36,295 nucleotides of DNA from the NCBI GenBank assembly GCA_018500105.2, contig JAHBAL020000544.1, positions 1 to 36,295 of the forward strand. The letters run 5' to 3'. Source of the stretch: Anaerolineae bacterium (GTDB taxonomy: Bacteria; Chloroflexota; Anaerolineae; J036; Brachytrichaceae). Positions 19,430 to 28,886 of this stretch are shown here, piece after piece; position 1 is the first letter of the stretch, and each line of letters begins with the position of its first letter. The notes beneath the pieces were generated by a model. The model made no database searches. It worked only from the letters and a program-made list of their open reading frames with translations, and was not told where the DNA came from. Both the position numbers and the translations under genes were made by a program.

Positions 19430-21097
19430 ATGAGATCGCTTCGTTTGCCGCTCGTTCTGTTTGTTGTTGGGATTATTGCAACACTTTACTTGGCTTTTCG
19501 CCTCGTATTGCCCAGCGCTACGACCGCCTCAAATACCAGCAGCGGAACCTACATCGAAGGGGTTGCCGGTGCGCCGCGCACCATTAACCCGCTGTTGTGC
19601 GACCTCAATGAGGCCGACCGCGATATTTGCAGCTTAACATTTGTTGGCCTTACACGCTTCAATGAATATGGCGAAGTTGTGCCGCAAATCGGCTCGTGGG
19701 TGATTTCGAGCGACGGTCAAACCTACACCTTCAAACTTCAAGCTGGGCATCGCTGGCACGATGGCGTGAATGTGACCAGCGATGACGTCATGTTTACCGT
19801 CAGCCTGTTGCAAGCCCCCGAATTCCCCGGCCGTCCCGACGTTGGCGCATTGTGGAAAACCGTCAAGGCCGAGAAAACCGATCAAGACACAGTTGTGTTT
19901 AAATTGGCCGAACCATACGCGCCATTTCTCGACTACACCACCATTGGCTTGTTGCCGCGCCATATTTTGTCGGGCACATTGCCTAGCCAACTCGACAAAA
20001 TTCCGTTCAACCTTCAGCCAGTGGGCAATGGCCCTTGGCGCGTCACCCAAATTGGCACATCGGGCGTGCGCGTATCTTCGGTCACGCTCGAACCATTTGC
20101 AAGCGCCGTGCCGGGTGTGAGCAAAAAGCCAAATCTGTCGCGCCTCATCTTTCGTTATTATGCCAACCCCGAAGCGGTGGCCGAGGCGTTTCGCAATGGC
20201 GACGTGGACGGCGTCAACAGCATTAACCCAGAAATCGCCAAACAGTTGGGCGAACGCACCGACCTAACCGTTTACTCGACCCAACAAACGCATGTCGTCT
20301 CGTTGTTTATCAACCAGCGGCGTGACAGCGGCGTCATTGCGCTTTCAGAAAAAAGCGTGCGGCAGGCATTAATGCTGGCGCTTGACCGTCGCCGCATCAT
20401 TAGCGATGCGCTCGAAAACCGCGCCGTATTGGCACACAGCTTGTTCATCCCCGGCACATGGGCCTATAACAACGATGTCAAAAAATATGCGTTTGACCTT
20501 GACAAAGCCAAGCAAATGCTGCGCGATGCAGGTTACGATTTTCGCGCGGTTGCGCCATCGCCGGTCGAGGTGTGGCAAAAAGATGGCGAGGCGTTGGCCT
20601 TTACCATGCTCACGCCCGATGACCCCTCGCGCCGCGCTGTGGCCGAAAGTGTGGCGACGCAATGGCGCGATTTGGGCGTGCGCGTAACGGTGCAGCCAGT
20701 GCGAAATTTACAACGTGACTTTCTTGAGTCGCGCAGCTATCAGGTGGCTTTGGTCGAAATTTCAATGGATGGCGACCCCGATCCTTACCCGCTGTGGCAT
20801 CCATCGCAAAGTGTGCGCGGGCAAAATTACACAGGCTACAACAACAAACAAGCCGGTGAAATGATCGAAGCCGCTCGACTTACCAACGACCGTGCCCAGC
20901 GCATCGCCCAATATTACAAATTTCAAGACGCATTTACCGAAGATTTGCCCGCAATTCCGCTCTATTACCCCACTTATCGCTACGGCGTCGCCTCGCACAT
21001 CAGCAATGTGCAACTCCCCGCGCTCACGTATGCCAGCGATCGTCTGCGCAGCCTCGCCGATTGGGCCATTGGCAATCGCGTGGCTCGCCGCCAATAA
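19430..21097 (+). CDS. ABC transporter solute-binding protein, family 5 (peptide/oligopeptide type)
   Basis: GAPRTINPLLCDLNEADRDICSLTFVGLTRFNEYGEVVPQIGSWVISSDGQTYTFKLQAGHRWHDGVNVTSDDV...VRQALMLALDRRRI. Confidence 0.92.
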   Translation: MRSLRLPLVLFVVGIIATLYLAFRLVLPSATTASNTSSGTYIEGVAGAPRTINPLLCDLNEADRDICSLTFVGLTRFNEYGEVVPQIGSWVISSDGQTYTFKLQAGHRWHDGVNVTSDDVMFTVSLLQAPEFPGRPDVGALWKTVKAEKTDQDTVVFKLAEPYAPFLDYTTIGLLPRHILSGTLPSQLDKIPFNLQPVGNGPWRVTQIGTSGVRVSSVTLEPFASAVPGVSKKPNLSRLIFRYYANPEAVAEAFRNGDVDGVNSINPEIAKQLGERTDLTVYSTQQTHVVSLFINQRRDSGVIALSEKSVRQALMLALDRRRIISDALENRAVLAHSLFIPGTWAYNNDVKKYAFDLDKAKQMLRDAGYDFRAVAPSPVEVWQKDGEALAFTMLTPDDPSRRAVAESVATQWRDLGVRVTVQPVRNLQRDFLESRSYQVALVEISMDGDPDPYPLWHPSQSVRGQNYTGYNNKQAGEMIEAARLTNDRAQRIAQYYKFQDAFTEDLPAIPLYYPTYRYGVASHISNVQLPALTYASDRLRSLADWAIGNRVARRQ

Positions 21098-21379
21098 ATT
21101 AAAATTTTAAAGGTGGACTTCCTTAAAATACTAAGCAAATTCAACGTAACCTGTGTATACTAAGCCTCATCCAAAATAGCACATTAAGCTGGGGGGCTTA
21201 GCTGCGTTTGAGGCAATTTGTCTCGCAAATTCTACGTCTAGTCCCAGTTTTTTTACAATGTCTATGAGGCAAGAGGCATTTTAGTGGGCGAATAGCAATA
21301 CAGTTTGTTCAAATCGTGCATAGGACATAGCGCTTATACGGCATTTGACGGATAGATTTCTATTCGAGATTTTTGTAAA

Positions 21380-22186
21380 ATGAAAAGCATGAACCGAACG
21401 GGAAAAATACCCGGATTGATGCAAGGGGCAGTGCTAGAAGCGGCAGACCGCTCTGGCGCCCGCATCTACCTTAATGCTGATGTAATTTCGATTGGTCGCG
21501 CTGTGTCAGGCGAACATGATATTCTTATTTCGCCACAAGATACAGCAGTATCGCGCGAACATGCGCGGCTTATTTTTGAAAATGGACATTGGTTGGTCGA
21601 AGATTGTAGCCGCAATGGCACAATGATCAACGGGGATTTAGTGAAACGTCGCACCGAAAAATTAAGTGCAGGGGATCATATCCAAGTTGGCAAATCGTTC
21701 GACTATTACTTCTTTGACCTTAGCGTTACGGAAGATTTCACCATTCCGCAACAAGGGTCAAAGCCGGTAGAGCCAACCGTGTCATCTGCTTCGCGCAACG
21801 GCGCATCGGGCAGCAATGGTCATGGGGGCGTGGTTGCGGTCGCTGTGCCAGCCGCCGCCGCATCACCTGTGCGCGAAGCCCCACCCGCCCAACGTGGCAT
21901 CTGGATTAGCCCCAGCGCCGTCATTTGGCGTGATGGTGAAATTTTGCCGGTCACGCTATCGCGCACCGAGTATCGCTTGCTCAAGTATTTGGCAAGTCGC
22001 CCGGGTGATGTATGCGAATATGACGCCGTTATGCAGTCCGTTTGGGGCGATATCCGCAACAAAGACAGCCTGCACGAGTTGGTCTTTAGGCTTCGACGCA
22101 AGATCGAACGCAGCCCATCCACACCGAGATTTATTGTCATTCGCTCTGGCATTGGGATTGTGTTCTTTCCACAGGGTTTACAATAG
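21380..22186 (+). CDS. FHA domain protein with C-terminal OmpR-type winged-helix domain
   Basis: FHA: ISIGRAVSGEHDILISPQDTAVSREHARLIFENGHWLVEDCSRNGTMINGD. C-terminal: LSRTEYRLLKYLASRPGDVCEYDAVMQSVWGD...LHELVFRLRRKIE. Confidence 0.88.
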   Translation: MKSMNRTGKIPGLMQGAVLEAADRSGARIYLNADVISIGRAVSGEHDILISPQDTAVSREHARLIFENGHWLVEDCSRNGTMINGDLVKRRTEKLSAGDHIQVGKSFDYYFFDLSVTEDFTIPQQGSKPVEPTVSSASRNGASGSNGHGGVVAVAVPAAAASPVREAPPAQRGIWISPSAVIWRDGEILPVTLSRTEYRLLKYLASRPGDVCEYDAVMQSVWGDIRNKDSLHELVFRLRRKIERSPSTPRFIVIRSGIGIVFFPQGLQ

Positions 22187-22201
22187 CACCCTCCTCCCCT
22201 A

Positions 22202-22240
22202 AACAACAAGCGCCTAGTTTTACGGCGCTTGTTGTTTTTT
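22202..22240 (+). terminator. Rho-independent terminator
   Basis: 13-bp stem AACAACAAGCGCC/GGCGCTTGTTGTT with 9-nt loop and T-run, 15 nt after the FHA-gene stop. Confidence 0.9.
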
Positions 22241-22340
22241 TCGCTCTGTGCCACACCCACCCCAAATAATCACTATAATATTTCTTAATTGCGGTCTTCG
22301 CAATGAATGCAACAACAATATTAGAAGCTTAGGAGGCAAA

Positions 22341-23540
22341 ATGTATATTAACAAACGATTAATGAAGCTGACGCAACGTTTATGCGCGGCAATTGCAGTC
22401 GGGGCCATGCTCTCGGCTTGTGTGGGGGTTGCACCCAAAATGACACACCAAGGGCGTTTGCTCAATTCGAGTGGACAACCTGTGTCTGACGGGAACTACA
22501 ACGTCACTTATTCCTTGTATAACGCCAGCACGGGCGGCACGGCGCTGCATACCGAAAGCAAAAGCGTGGCGGTCAAAAATGGCTTATTTAGCTCAGACAT
22601 TGGTGTAACCAAAGCCATCACCAATGCCGAAATTTTTGCCCAGCCGCTCTATTTAGAGTTAACCGTAAATGGCGAAACGCTCACCCCACGCCAAGAATTG
22701 ATGGGCGCACCTTATGCCATGAGTTTGACCTCGGGCGCAGTGGTACAAGGCGTTCAGCCTATCACCCGCACCTTGCTCGGCAATGCCAACACGGGATCGG
22801 CCTTGATGGTGGCGAATTTGGACACCAGCGCCACTGGTGGACATGGGCTTGTGGTGGTTAACCGCGCCAGCCCACCCAACGATACCGAGGCCCAGAAAGT
22901 AGCAGCGCTCGAAGTCGTGGCCGATCGCGCCAGCGGAACCACCCGCACCGCGTATGCCGCCTCATTCATCTCAGATGGCTTCCGGGGCATTTATGTTAAG
23001 AGCGGAACCGCCGGTGCAGCTACGTTCTTTGACGCGATTTTTGATGGCCCTGTCGGCATTCAAGTGGTCGGCAATTGCACAGGTTGCACAATGGCTTATG
23101 TTGTGCGCAATGTCGGTTCGAGCCGCATTCAAAGCGGCGACCTATTGGCCGCAGCCGGGGTCGAAATGGACAAAGAACTCGGTCAGCCGGTTATGTTGGT
23201 GCGCAAGGCCGAAGCGGGTGACGATGCCACGCTGGTCGGGGTGGCGAAAAACATGATGTCGCGCAGTGCGGTTGAAGAAGCGAATGGAAAGCGCATAGGC
23301 GGCTTCGGCGAACGGGCGGGCAACACCGCCGCCACCGGCGAATATTTGACCGTAGTCGTAAATGGGCTTGCGCAAGTTAAGGTCAGCAGCAAAAGCAATG
23401 CCAAGATCGCCATCGGGGATCGGCTAACCATTGGCGACGGGGGGAGCACCCGCGCCACTGGCGGTGAAAATAGTATTGCCCGTGCCATGAGCGCCGTTGA
23501 CAGCGACGGTTTGGTATGGGCGATGATTAGTGCGCGCTAG
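22341..23540 (+). CDS. Secreted lipoprotein, repetitive/tail-fibre-like hypothetical
   Basis: AGGAGG upstream of ATG 22341; signal peptide/lipobox AVGAMLSAC; MTHQGRLLNSSGQPVSDGNYNVTYSLYNASTGG. Confidence 0.75.
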   Translation: MYINKRLMKLTQRLCAAIAVGAMLSACVGVAPKMTHQGRLLNSSGQPVSDGNYNVTYSLYNASTGGTALHTESKSVAVKNGLFSSDIGVTKAITNAEIFAQPLYLELTVNGETLTPRQELMGAPYAMSLTSGAVVQGVQPITRTLLGNANTGSALMVANLDTSATGGHGLVVVNRASPPNDTEAQKVAALEVVADRASGTTRTAYAASFISDGFRGIYVKSGTAGAATFFDAIFDGPVGIQVVGNCTGCTMAYVVRNVGSSRIQSGDLLAAAGVEMDKELGQPVMLVRKAEAGDDATLVGVAKNMMSRSAVEEANGKRIGGFGERAGNTAATGEYLTVVVNGLAQVKVSSKSNAKIAIGDRLTIGDGGSTRATGGENSIARAMSAVDSDGLVWAMISAR

Positions 23541-23550
23541 GAGGCGGAAT

Positions 23551-24189
23551 ATGAACCGCAAGCGCTTATTAATCTTCGGCGGCATGCTCGCGCTTAGCGC
23601 TGCCTTGCTGACCAATACCCTCATTTCACCCGCAACCGAATCTGAAGAAGATATTGGTTTTGCTAATTTTAATGTTGGCTGGAACGTGCTTTCGGGCGGT
23701 TCTGGCGCGATGAATAGCGCATCATTCCAGATGCAAAGCACATTGGGTCAACCCGTTGCCGCGTTATCATTGAGCAGTGCTAGTTTTAAGGTTTGTAACG
23801 GCTATCAATGTGGCACGGGAACCGACGCTGTGGCAGCCGCAACTGCGACGCCAACAGCGACTCCGACACCAACGCCAACCCCAACGCCTAGCGGCGGGTT
23901 AGCCAATCAAACAATTACGTTTACGCCGATTCCCAATAAACGCACAAGCGACGCGCCATTTGGAGTCAGTGCCACTGCGTCGTCGGGGTTGGCGGTCACG
24001 TTTAGCTCGCAAACCCCGGGCACCTGCACGGTGGCGGGAAACACAGTCACCATCGTTGCGGCGGGCAATTGCACCATTCGGGCCTCGCAAGCCGGAAATG
24101 GCAGCTTTAACCCAGCCACACAAGATTACAGCATTTCTATTGCAAACGACTTCAGGCTCATCATTCCGATGATCTTTGATTCGCCTTAA
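23551..24189 (+). CDS. Secreted protein with Thr-Pro linker and bacterial Ig/MBG-like domain
   Basis: Signal anchor; ATPTATPTPTPTPTPSGG linker; FGVSATASSGLAVTFSSQTPGTCTVAGNTVTIVAAGNCTIRASQAGNGSFNPA; AGGAGG upstream of ATG 23551, overlapping the preceding stop. Confidence 0.75.
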   Translation: MNRKRLLIFGGMLALSAALLTNTLISPATESEEDIGFANFNVGWNVLSGGSGAMNSASFQMQSTLGQPVAALSLSSASFKVCNGYQCGTGTDAVAAATATPTATPTPTPTPTPSGGLANQTITFTPIPNKRTSDAPFGVSATASSGLAVTFSSQTPGTCTVAGNTVTIVAAGNCTIRASQAGNGSFNPATQDYSISIANDFRLIIPMIFDSP

Positions 24190-24208
24190 GTTTAGCTTAA
24201 AACTTACG

Positions 24209-24269
24209 TGTAGCGCCGTCATCTTGACGGCTCCCGTGACTATCGGGCCGTCAAGATGACGGCGCTACA
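24209..24269. repeat. Perfect 23-bp inverted repeat between convergent genes (possible bidirectional terminator/palindromic element)
   Basis: TGTAGCGCCGTCATCTTGACGGC (24209-24231) and its exact reverse complement (24247-24269), 15-nt loop. Confidence 0.9.
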
Positions 24270-24278
24270 AAAGTAGCT

Positions 24279-25631
24279 TTAACGCTTTGAACGCAAAATG
24301 ATGCCAGTGCTGTGGCTGGTTTCGCCAAAGTCTGGGCTGTTGGTGGTATCGGTCATGGTTTGCACCACTGCCCCACGGAAATCATCAGGCACGTTAATGG
24401 CCGACAAGCCGAAGTCTTTCTCGGCAATTTCGATCAACACCTGTGAAGGCGGTGTTCCGAGGGCTGTTTTATACACCTGCTTCTTAAATTTGCTTGTGAC
24501 CGCTTTTGCCGTTTCATCATCAATATCAAAACCGCAAATTTCGTGTAAGAAATAGTGGATGACGTTCCAGCCACTCAAGGGGCCAAGCAAAACTTCGGTC
24601 TCGGTCACGCCAAATTGATCGAGCGGGTGCGCCTCGTAGGTGCCAGCGTCGTTGATGACGGCCTTTGAATGCACCCCAGCCGCGTGGGTGCGATTGGTCA
24701 GGCTGACCGGCTCTTTGCTCGGCACCAGCTTGCGCATTTTGTCGGCCATAAACACATTAATTGGATACGACCCGCGCAAATGATAACCATCGAGCTTTTC
24801 ATAATGCTTGTCAATGAATAAGTTGAGCATTAAGCCCGTCATCGAGGTGATGCCAGAACGCTCGCCTACGCCCAACAGCGTGCTTTGAATATAGCGCATT
24901 CCGTTATGCACCGCTTCGAGCGCGTTGATCGTCGCGTAACCGCGATCATCATGAAAATGCCCTTCGAGGTCAACATCGGGGTAACGCTGGCGCAGGGCTT
25001 GAATGCGTTTAGCAACCCCGTTTGGCGTCGCCACACCTACGGTGTCGGGTGTGCCCAACCGATGCACCAACGGCGCAATCTCGTCATATACACGGAATAA
25101 ATCGGCCTCGCGGGTGCGGAAGGCATCTTCGCCGCTAAAGCGCAAAATCAGGTGCGGGTAGCTTTTTTTCACTTGCTCAATCAAGTCTCGCGCTTTGCGG
25201 GTAATTTGATCGAGCGTCAATCCGTGTTTGTGGGCAATAGATTGATCGGACGTGCCAATATACATATTTAAGCCATCCGCCCCAGCCTTGACTGCCGCTT
25301 CAACATCATCGGGGTGGCAGCGCACATGCGACAGCAAAAAGGTGTAGCCCCGTTGGGTGATCAATTCGTCACGGGTTTGTTTGATGGCCTGAAAATCAGC
25401 AGCTTCTTGGGCGCTCACCGTAGGCGCAAATAACTCGATAAATTTGACGCCATACAAAATGAGTGAGCGCACAATGTCAATTTTGTCGGCAGTGCTAAAA
25501 AAATATTTGTGGTGGTCGTGCAATAGCGATGATTGCTGACCTTCGCGCAGGGTGGTATCAATAATCTCCAATTGGCGCGGTTGGTATTGAGAAAATGTAA
25601 ATTGCATAATTCGTGGATAATCGCTTGTCAT
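24279..25631 (-). CDS. HMGL-like/alpha-isopropylmalate-homocitrate synthase family protein
   Basis: LEIIDTTLREGQQ, EGHFHDDRGYATINALEAVHNGMRYIQSTLLGVGERSGI. Start may be ATG 25607. Confidence 0.85.
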   Translation of the reverse strand: MTSDYPRIMQFTFSQYQPRQLEIIDTTLREGQQSSLLHDHHKYFFSTADKIDIVRSLILYGVKFIELFAPTVSAQEAADFQAIKQTRDELITQRGYTFLLSHVRCHPDDVEAAVKAGADGLNMYIGTSDQSIAHKHGLTLDQITRKARDLIEQVKKSYPHLILRFSGEDAFRTREADLFRVYDEIAPLVHRLGTPDTVGVATPNGVAKRIQALRQRYPDVDLEGHFHDDRGYATINALEAVHNGMRYIQSTLLGVGERSGITSMTGLMLNLFIDKHYEKLDGYHLRGSYPINVFMADKMRKLVPSKEPVSLTNRTHAAGVHSKAVINDAGTYEAHPLDQFGVTETEVLLGPLSGWNVIHYFLHEICGFDIDDETAKAVTSKFKKQVYKTALGTPPSQVLIEIAEKDFGLSAINVPDDFRGAVVQTMTDTTNSPDFGETSHSTGIILRSKR

Positions 25632-25636
25632 AGCAA

Positions 25637-26767
25637 ATGACCCGTGCGCTTATTATCCCCGAATATGCCTCATCTGGAGGCACTTTAACATTTTTCTTGA
25701 CATTACTCGATATTCATCGCGCTGCAAAACTTGACACGGCGGTGCTGATTCCGCGTGAGCAAGCCTTTCCGCACGTATTGCGCGAAATCGAGGCGCATGG
25801 CACACGGCTTTTTATTGGCCCCAATCGTGGCAAACTCGGCAGCAAAAATTACCTGTCATTTGCCTATGATATGGCATTTTGTGGCCCGGCCTATGCCAAA
25901 TTTAAGCCAGAGTTGGTCACCGTCATCAATGGCACACCGCGCATGATGCTGGGCGCATTGGCCTTGCCCGCCCCAACGGTTTACATCATGCAAACATACC
26001 CATTGCAACCGCTGCGCAATGGCGTGCGGCGGCTAGTGCAGCACATGGCTGGCAAGCGCAAAAACAAAATCGTCACCGTGTCGGCATTTGCAGCGCGGCG
26101 AATTGAGCAATTGATGGGGTTGCCATTCGAGCGCACGCGCGTTATTTACAACAGCTACCGCGAACGCAACCACGAAGCCGCGATAATGAATGGCGAAATC
26201 GCCGACCTGCCTCTACAACCTCGTGCGTTGATCGTGCTAAATACATCGCATGTGGTGGCGTGGAAAGGGCCAGAGTGTTGGATCGAAACGGCGCGGCTGG
26301 TGTTAAAACAACGCCCGAATGTCACTTTTCGCTGGCTGGGGATTGGCGATCAACTCGACGAGATGCGAGCCAAAGTGAGCGCCTTGGGCCTACAAGATCG
26401 CATCTTGTTTGCAGGTTACGATAGCGACGTAGCGAAGCATTTGGGCGAGGCCAGCGTCTATTTTCAGCCCAGCCGAATCGAAAACCACAGCATGGCGGTG
26501 GCCGACGCGATGGCGCACGGCTTGCCCTGCGTCGTTTCGAATGTGGGCGGAATGCCCGAAGCCGTCATTGACGGCGAAACTGGCTTCGTGTGCCCCGACA
26601 ATGATGCTGCGGCCTTCGCCGGACGCATTCTCGAACTGCTCGACTCGCCCTATCTTTGCAGCCGCATGGGCGTTGCCGGTCAAAGTCGCGCCCGCGCCCG
26701 CTTCTCAGAGGCAGTGCAACGCCGCGACTATTTGGAAACCTATGGGGAGGTAATGAACAATGAGTAA
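25637..26767 (+). CDS. Glycosyltransferase family 4 (GT1-like C-terminal domain)
   Basis: VTVSAFAARRIEQLMGLP, FRWLGIGDQLDEMRAKV, LFAGYDSDVAKHLGEASVYFQPSRIENHSMAVADAMAHGLPCVVSNVGGMPEAVIDGETGFVC. Confidence 0.9.
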   Translation: MTRALIIPEYASSGGTLTFFLTLLDIHRAAKLDTAVLIPREQAFPHVLREIEAHGTRLFIGPNRGKLGSKNYLSFAYDMAFCGPAYAKFKPELVTVINGTPRMMLGALALPAPTVYIMQTYPLQPLRNGVRRLVQHMAGKRKNKIVTVSAFAARRIEQLMGLPFERTRVIYNSYRERNHEAAIMNGEIADLPLQPRALIVLNTSHVVAWKGPECWIETARLVLKQRPNVTFRWLGIGDQLDEMRAKVSALGLQDRILFAGYDSDVAKHLGEASVYFQPSRIENHSMAVADAMAHGLPCVVSNVGGMPEAVIDGETGFVCPDNDAAAFAGRILELLDSPYLCSRMGVAGQSRARARFSEAVQRRDYLETYGEVMNNE

Positions 26768-26838
26768 TGAGTAACGAGTAACGAGTAACGAGTGATCTAC
26801 ACGCACTCGTTACTCGTTACTCATTACTCATTACTCAT
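26760..26838. repeat. Heptad-repeat hairpin F
   Basis: 35-nt arms, each five heptads (ATGAGTA/ACGAGTA and TACTCGT/TACTCAT types), 34/35 complementary, 9-nt loop ATCTACACG (26795-26803). Confidence 0.95.
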
Positions 26839-26845
26839 CATTCTG

Positions 26846-27760
26846 ATGTCATCAATCGCATTCATCATTTTTAATCGGCCAGCGCAGACAGCGCGGGTGT
26901 TTGAGGCCATACGCGCAGCGCAGCCACGCCAATTGTTCATCATTGCCGATGGGCCGCGCCCTCACAAGGCGGGCGAGGCCGAGCGCTGTGCCGCGACCCG
27001 TGCCATCACCAATCAAATTGATTGGGCGTGCGAAATTCATCGCAACTATAGTGACGTTAATCTGGGTTGCCGGCAGCGGGTGTCAAGCGGTATTTCGTGG
27101 GTGTTCGAGCAGGTCGAAGACGCCATCATTCTTGAAGATGACTGCTTGCCGCACCCGACCTTTTTTCCATTTTGCAAGGCCTTGCTCGACCGATATCGCC
27201 ACGACCAGCGTGTGACCTCGATCAGCGGCAATAATTTCCAATTTGGCAACCAACGCACGGCTTACAGCTATTATTTTTCGCGCTACACCCACATTTGGGG
27301 CTGGGCGACTTGGCGACGCGCATGGTCAGGATTCGACCCACAACTGGCATATTGGCCGCGTGTGCAGACTAGCGGGGTGATCAAAAATCTATTTGCCGAG
27401 CCAGAATTGGCCGATTTTTGGGCCGCACGCTTCCAGAGCATCCTTACTGGGCGCGACACATGGGATTATCAATGGCAATTGCATACATGGTTGCAAGGCG
27501 GCTTAAATGTGCTGCCCAATGTCAATCTTGTGACAAATATCGGTTTTGGCGCTGATGCCACGCACACCCATGCAGTCAACCGCCTTGCCGATATTCCATT
27601 GGCTGCGCTCGACTTTCCGCTGCGCCACCCGCCCTATCTCATCCGCGATGCCTTGGCTGACCAAGCCACCGACGGTATTGTGTATGGGTATACTCATCGC
27701 CCAAAGAAAAATCTGCAATTTTGGCGCAATAAATTACAATCCCTAATCGCTAATCACTAA
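26846..27760 (+). CDS. Glycosyltransferase (GT-A fold, GT2-like sugar transferase)
   Basis: SIAFIIFNRPAQTARVFEAIR, IIADGPR, AIILEDDCLPHPTFFPFC, YTHIWGWATWRRAW. Start placed at ATG 26846 (the repeat encodes the upstream extension). Confidence 0.82.
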   Translation: MSSIAFIIFNRPAQTARVFEAIRAAQPRQLFIIADGPRPHKAGEAERCAATRAITNQIDWACEIHRNYSDVNLGCRQRVSSGISWVFEQVEDAIILEDDCLPHPTFFPFCKALLDRYRHDQRVTSISGNNFQFGNQRTAYSYYFSRYTHIWGWATWRRAWSGFDPQLAYWPRVQTSGVIKNLFAEPELADFWAARFQSILTGRDTWDYQWQLHTWLQGGLNVLPNVNLVTNIGFGADATHTHAVNRLADIPLAALDFPLRHPPYLIRDALADQATDGIVYGYTHRPKKNLQFWRNKLQSLIANH

Positions 27761-27765
27761 TCGCT
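27743..27765. repeat. Short heptad array G overlapping the 3' end of the glycosyltransferase gene
   Basis: CTAATCG CTAATCA CTAATCG CT; the TAA stop (27758-27760) lies inside the array. Confidence 0.75.
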
Positions 27766-27782
27766 ATCCTCAAAAACAACCC

Positions 27783-28571
27783 ATGCTCACCCGACTATCT
27801 CAAAATAAAATCACCCGCAACTTAATTCGCTTCGCCACCGATGCCCAATTTCGCCAAAATTTCATCGAGCGTGGCGCATTTAGCTTGGGCTGGTGTCCGG
27901 TTTGCGAAAAACGCACCGCGTTTGCGCATTTGGGGGCCGAGGCGCGATTGAGTGACCGCTGTGTGCGCTGCGGCAGTCTGCCGCGTTGGCGGGCGGTCAT
28001 TCACGCCCTGCAAACCCATTTCCCAAATTGGCGCGAGTTACATATTCACGAATCATCGCCCTATGGCGCGGCCTCAGACAAGCTGGAACACGAGTGCAAG
28101 CAATATGTCGGTTCGCATTACATGCCCGATGTGCCTTGGGGACAATATAAAGGGGCGTATCGTAGCGAAGACATTCAGCGCCAAACCTTTGCCGATGCCG
28201 CGTTCGATCTCGTCATTAGCCAAGATGTGTTCGAGCATGTCATGCATCCGGAACAGGGGTTCGCCGAGATAGCCCGCACACTCAGGCCCGGCGGGGCGCA
28301 TGTGTTCACCGTGCCTTGGCATGGCTGGCAGCCCACCCGCGTGCGCACCATCGAAGAAAATGGCGAGGTGAAGCTCCTCTTGCCGCCTGAATATCACGGC
28401 AACCCAATAGATGACAGCGGGTCGCTGGTCATCACCGAATGGGGAACTGATATGCCAGCATTAATCGAGGCGTGGACAGGGATGAAGACTGAGATTTTGC
28501 GCTTCAATAACAAACGCATGGGCATGGCTGCCAAATTCAACGAGGTTTTCATCAGCCGAAAAGCGCAATAG
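27783..28571 (+). CDS. SAM-dependent methyltransferase with N-terminal zinc-ribbon-like CxxC pair
   Basis: CPVCEKRTAF...CVRCGSLPRWRA; FDLVISQDVFEHVMHPEQGFAEIARTLRPGGAHVFTVPW. Confidence 0.85.
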   Translation: MLTRLSQNKITRNLIRFATDAQFRQNFIERGAFSLGWCPVCEKRTAFAHLGAEARLSDRCVRCGSLPRWRAVIHALQTHFPNWRELHIHESSPYGAASDKLEHECKQYVGSHYMPDVPWGQYKGAYRSEDIQRQTFADAAFDLVISQDVFEHVMHPEQGFAEIARTLRPGGAHVFTVPWHGWQPTRVRTIEENGEVKLLLPPEYHGNPIDDSGSLVITEWGTDMPALIEAWTGMKTEILRFNNKRMGMAAKFNEVFISRKAQ

Positions 28572-28584
28572 TACAATATTTTGC

Positions 28585-28830
28585 ATGCAAACCGTTACTT
28601 ATCAAGACGTCTTGCGTGAGATATGGCAAGTGCCGCCGCACCAACTTCAACTGCTCTTTAACTTTATTCACTTATTGCAAGAGCCAGCCCCAAAATTGCC
28701 AGCCAGTCATTCGCAAAGCAGCGCGACATTAACCCCACAAGCCACGCCCAAGACGCGCTCAATACAGGCATTGGAGCCATATATTGGCAGCATGCACCTT
28801 GGTGAAATGAACGCGATAGATGTCGTTTGA
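28585..28830 (+). CDS. Small hypothetical protein, antitoxin-like N-terminus
   Basis: 81 aa; MQTVTYQDVLREIWQVPPHQLQLLFNFIHLLQ; TACAAT 7 nt upstream of the ATG. Confidence 0.5.
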   Translation: MQTVTYQDVLREIWQVPPHQLQLLFNFIHLLQEPAPKLPASHSQSSATLTPQATPKTRSIQALEPYIGSMHLGEMNAIDVV

Positions 28831-28886
28831 TACTGATTTTGATTATGTTCAATGGCTAACGAGGGTTGCGTGATCTGTGCTCAATA

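Noticed and set aside
26760-26838. CRISPR-like array
   Set aside because: Units are contiguous 7-mers without spacers; no cas genes in the window.
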